From contig NZ_CP166730.1 of NCBI RefSeq assembly GCF_041320665.1, positions 992,001 to 1,056,000 of the forward strand: a stretch of DNA of 64,000 nucleotides, in the 5' to 3' direction. The first letter of the stretch is position 1, and each line of letters begins with the position of its first letter. The notes beneath the pieces are model-generated. The model was not told the DNA's origin, did not search any database, and saw nothing but the letters and a program-made list of their open reading frames with translations. This DNA is from Comamonas sp. GB3 AK4-5. GTDB lineage: Bacteria; Pseudomonadota; Gammaproteobacteria; Burkholderiales; Burkholderiaceae_C. Below, piece by piece: positions 63,428 through 64,000 of the stretch. The position numbers and the translations under genes are program-made.

Positions 63428-64000
63428 TCAGCGGCTGGACGCGGCAGTGGCCAGCGCGCTCAGCGTGTCGTTGAGGGTGGGCTGCTCGGTCTGGCGCAAA
63501 TGCGTCTGGATCTGCAGCAGCAGGGATTGGGCGCTTTGTGTGCGGCGCGACTGGCCGTCAAAGTATTTGGCGACTGCGGTGCTAGAGGCACCCAGGTCGG
63601 AGCGGGCCGCGTCGTACTGGCGCGCCAGCAGGCCCAGGCGGGCATTGAGCAGCTTGAGCTTGAGGTTCTCACGCAGGAAAAAAGCCTGGTCCGGTGCGAG
63701 CAGCATGGCATCGGGATGGTCGATGCGGCGTATGCGCACCAGGTCACGGGCTTCATTGGCCGAAGCCGTCCAGATGCGGCTGCCCCAGTGCTGCCACCAG
63801 GCCCACTGGGTGGGGGAAACCGCCGCATCCAGCGCGGGTGGCAGCGGTACGCCGGTGGAGGACATGTGGGCGCCCGTGGGCGGGGCCATGGTCACGTTGC
63901 TGAGCAGGGGCATGTCATCCACCATGCGCACCAGCTCGTCCAGACGGCCCAGCAGGCCGGCGGTGTCCATCACATTGGCGCGACCCAGGCGTTCCAGGTC
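63428..64000 (-). CDS. hemX: HemX-like uroporphyrinogen-III synthase-associated protein, 5' end outside the window
   Basis: About 190 residues are visible, beginning DLERLGRANVMDTAGLLGRL; the frame stays open to the window edge. The region WWQHWGSRIWTASANEARDL and LIRI-like DLVRIRRIDHPDAMLLAPDQ is typical of the C-terminal domain of HemX, and the helical end is conserved. The membrane N-terminus lies outside. Context (hemX then hemY) supports the call. Confidence 0.85.
   Translation of the reverse strand, partial: DLERLGRANVMDTAGLLGRLDELVRMVDDMPLLSNVTMAPPTGAHMSSTGVPLPPALDAAVSPTQWAWWQHWGSRIWTASANEARDLVRIRRIDHPDAMLLAPDQAFFLRENLKLKLLNARLGLLARQYDAARSDLGASSTAVAKYFDGQSRRTQSAQSLLLQIQTHLRQTEQPTLNDTLSALATAASSR

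Overview
The window is a GC-rich, gene-dense stretch of a betaproteobacterial chromosome, most likely Comamonas or a close relative in the Comamonadaceae. This rests on gene order (hrcA/nadK/recN, ispE/tRNA-Gln/prs/rplY/pth, ubiE/Tim44/ubiJ/ubiB, hemX/hemY) and on protein wording remembered from that family; no search was run. No phage, integrase, transposase or CRISPR array is visible. Nearly all genes look intact; the two at the edges are cut by the window.

Layout: 1-4.2 kb, a giant FAD/Fe-S dehydrogenase with a HIT protein and a DUF971 protein. 4.5-8.5 kb, ubiquinone genes (ubiE, Tim44-like, ubiJ, ubiB). 8.6-15.4 kb, a symporter, FmdB, DUF502, aspS, a lipoprotein, nudB and an endonuclease/exonuclease/phosphatase-fold hydrolase. 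16-19.3 kb, folE with a BLUF photoreceptor and two exporters. 19.4-29.5 kb, a YcaQ-like DNA repair protein, a tautomerase, and a LysR regulator beside an amidase and a five-gene peptide-type ABC importer. 29.7-36.2 kb, ferredoxin, pth, rplY, prs, tRNA-Gln, ispE, lolB and a TPR protein. 36.2-38.4 kb, mutM and mutY. 38.5-42.6 kb, creB, creC, creD plus a small coupled gene. 42.9-47.6 kb, rapZ, recN, nadK, hrcA and a CAT tRNA. 47.6-48.9 kb, an AT-rich island with one orphan pilin. 48.9-57.6 kb, DUF3079, aspA, two tRNAs, cysM, a NUDIX hydrolase, a TusA-like protein, galU and valS. 57.8-64 kb, small secreted proteins, a VOC protein, cytochrome b561 with two YceI proteins, a YigZ-type protein, hemY and hemX.

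The most unusual content lies between genes. At least five interspersed repeat families occupy the gaps. One (about 155 bp, four copies) folds into a long hairpin whose arms change in compensating ways, and every copy lies 17-44 nt after a stop codon in one orientation. A second (CCCCCTGAG...) begins 0-10 nt after a stop codon in eight of nine countable copies. A third has 13-bp inverted ends (AGAACGTGTTCAA) in a 57-bp and a 268-bp form. Other leads are a CreB-type box before creD, two NtrC-like palindromes before aspA, a cysteine-rich mini-ORF before ubiE, a perfect palindrome before the pilin gene and a terminator-like hairpin just before valS. All functional statements are by recognition of family motifs.
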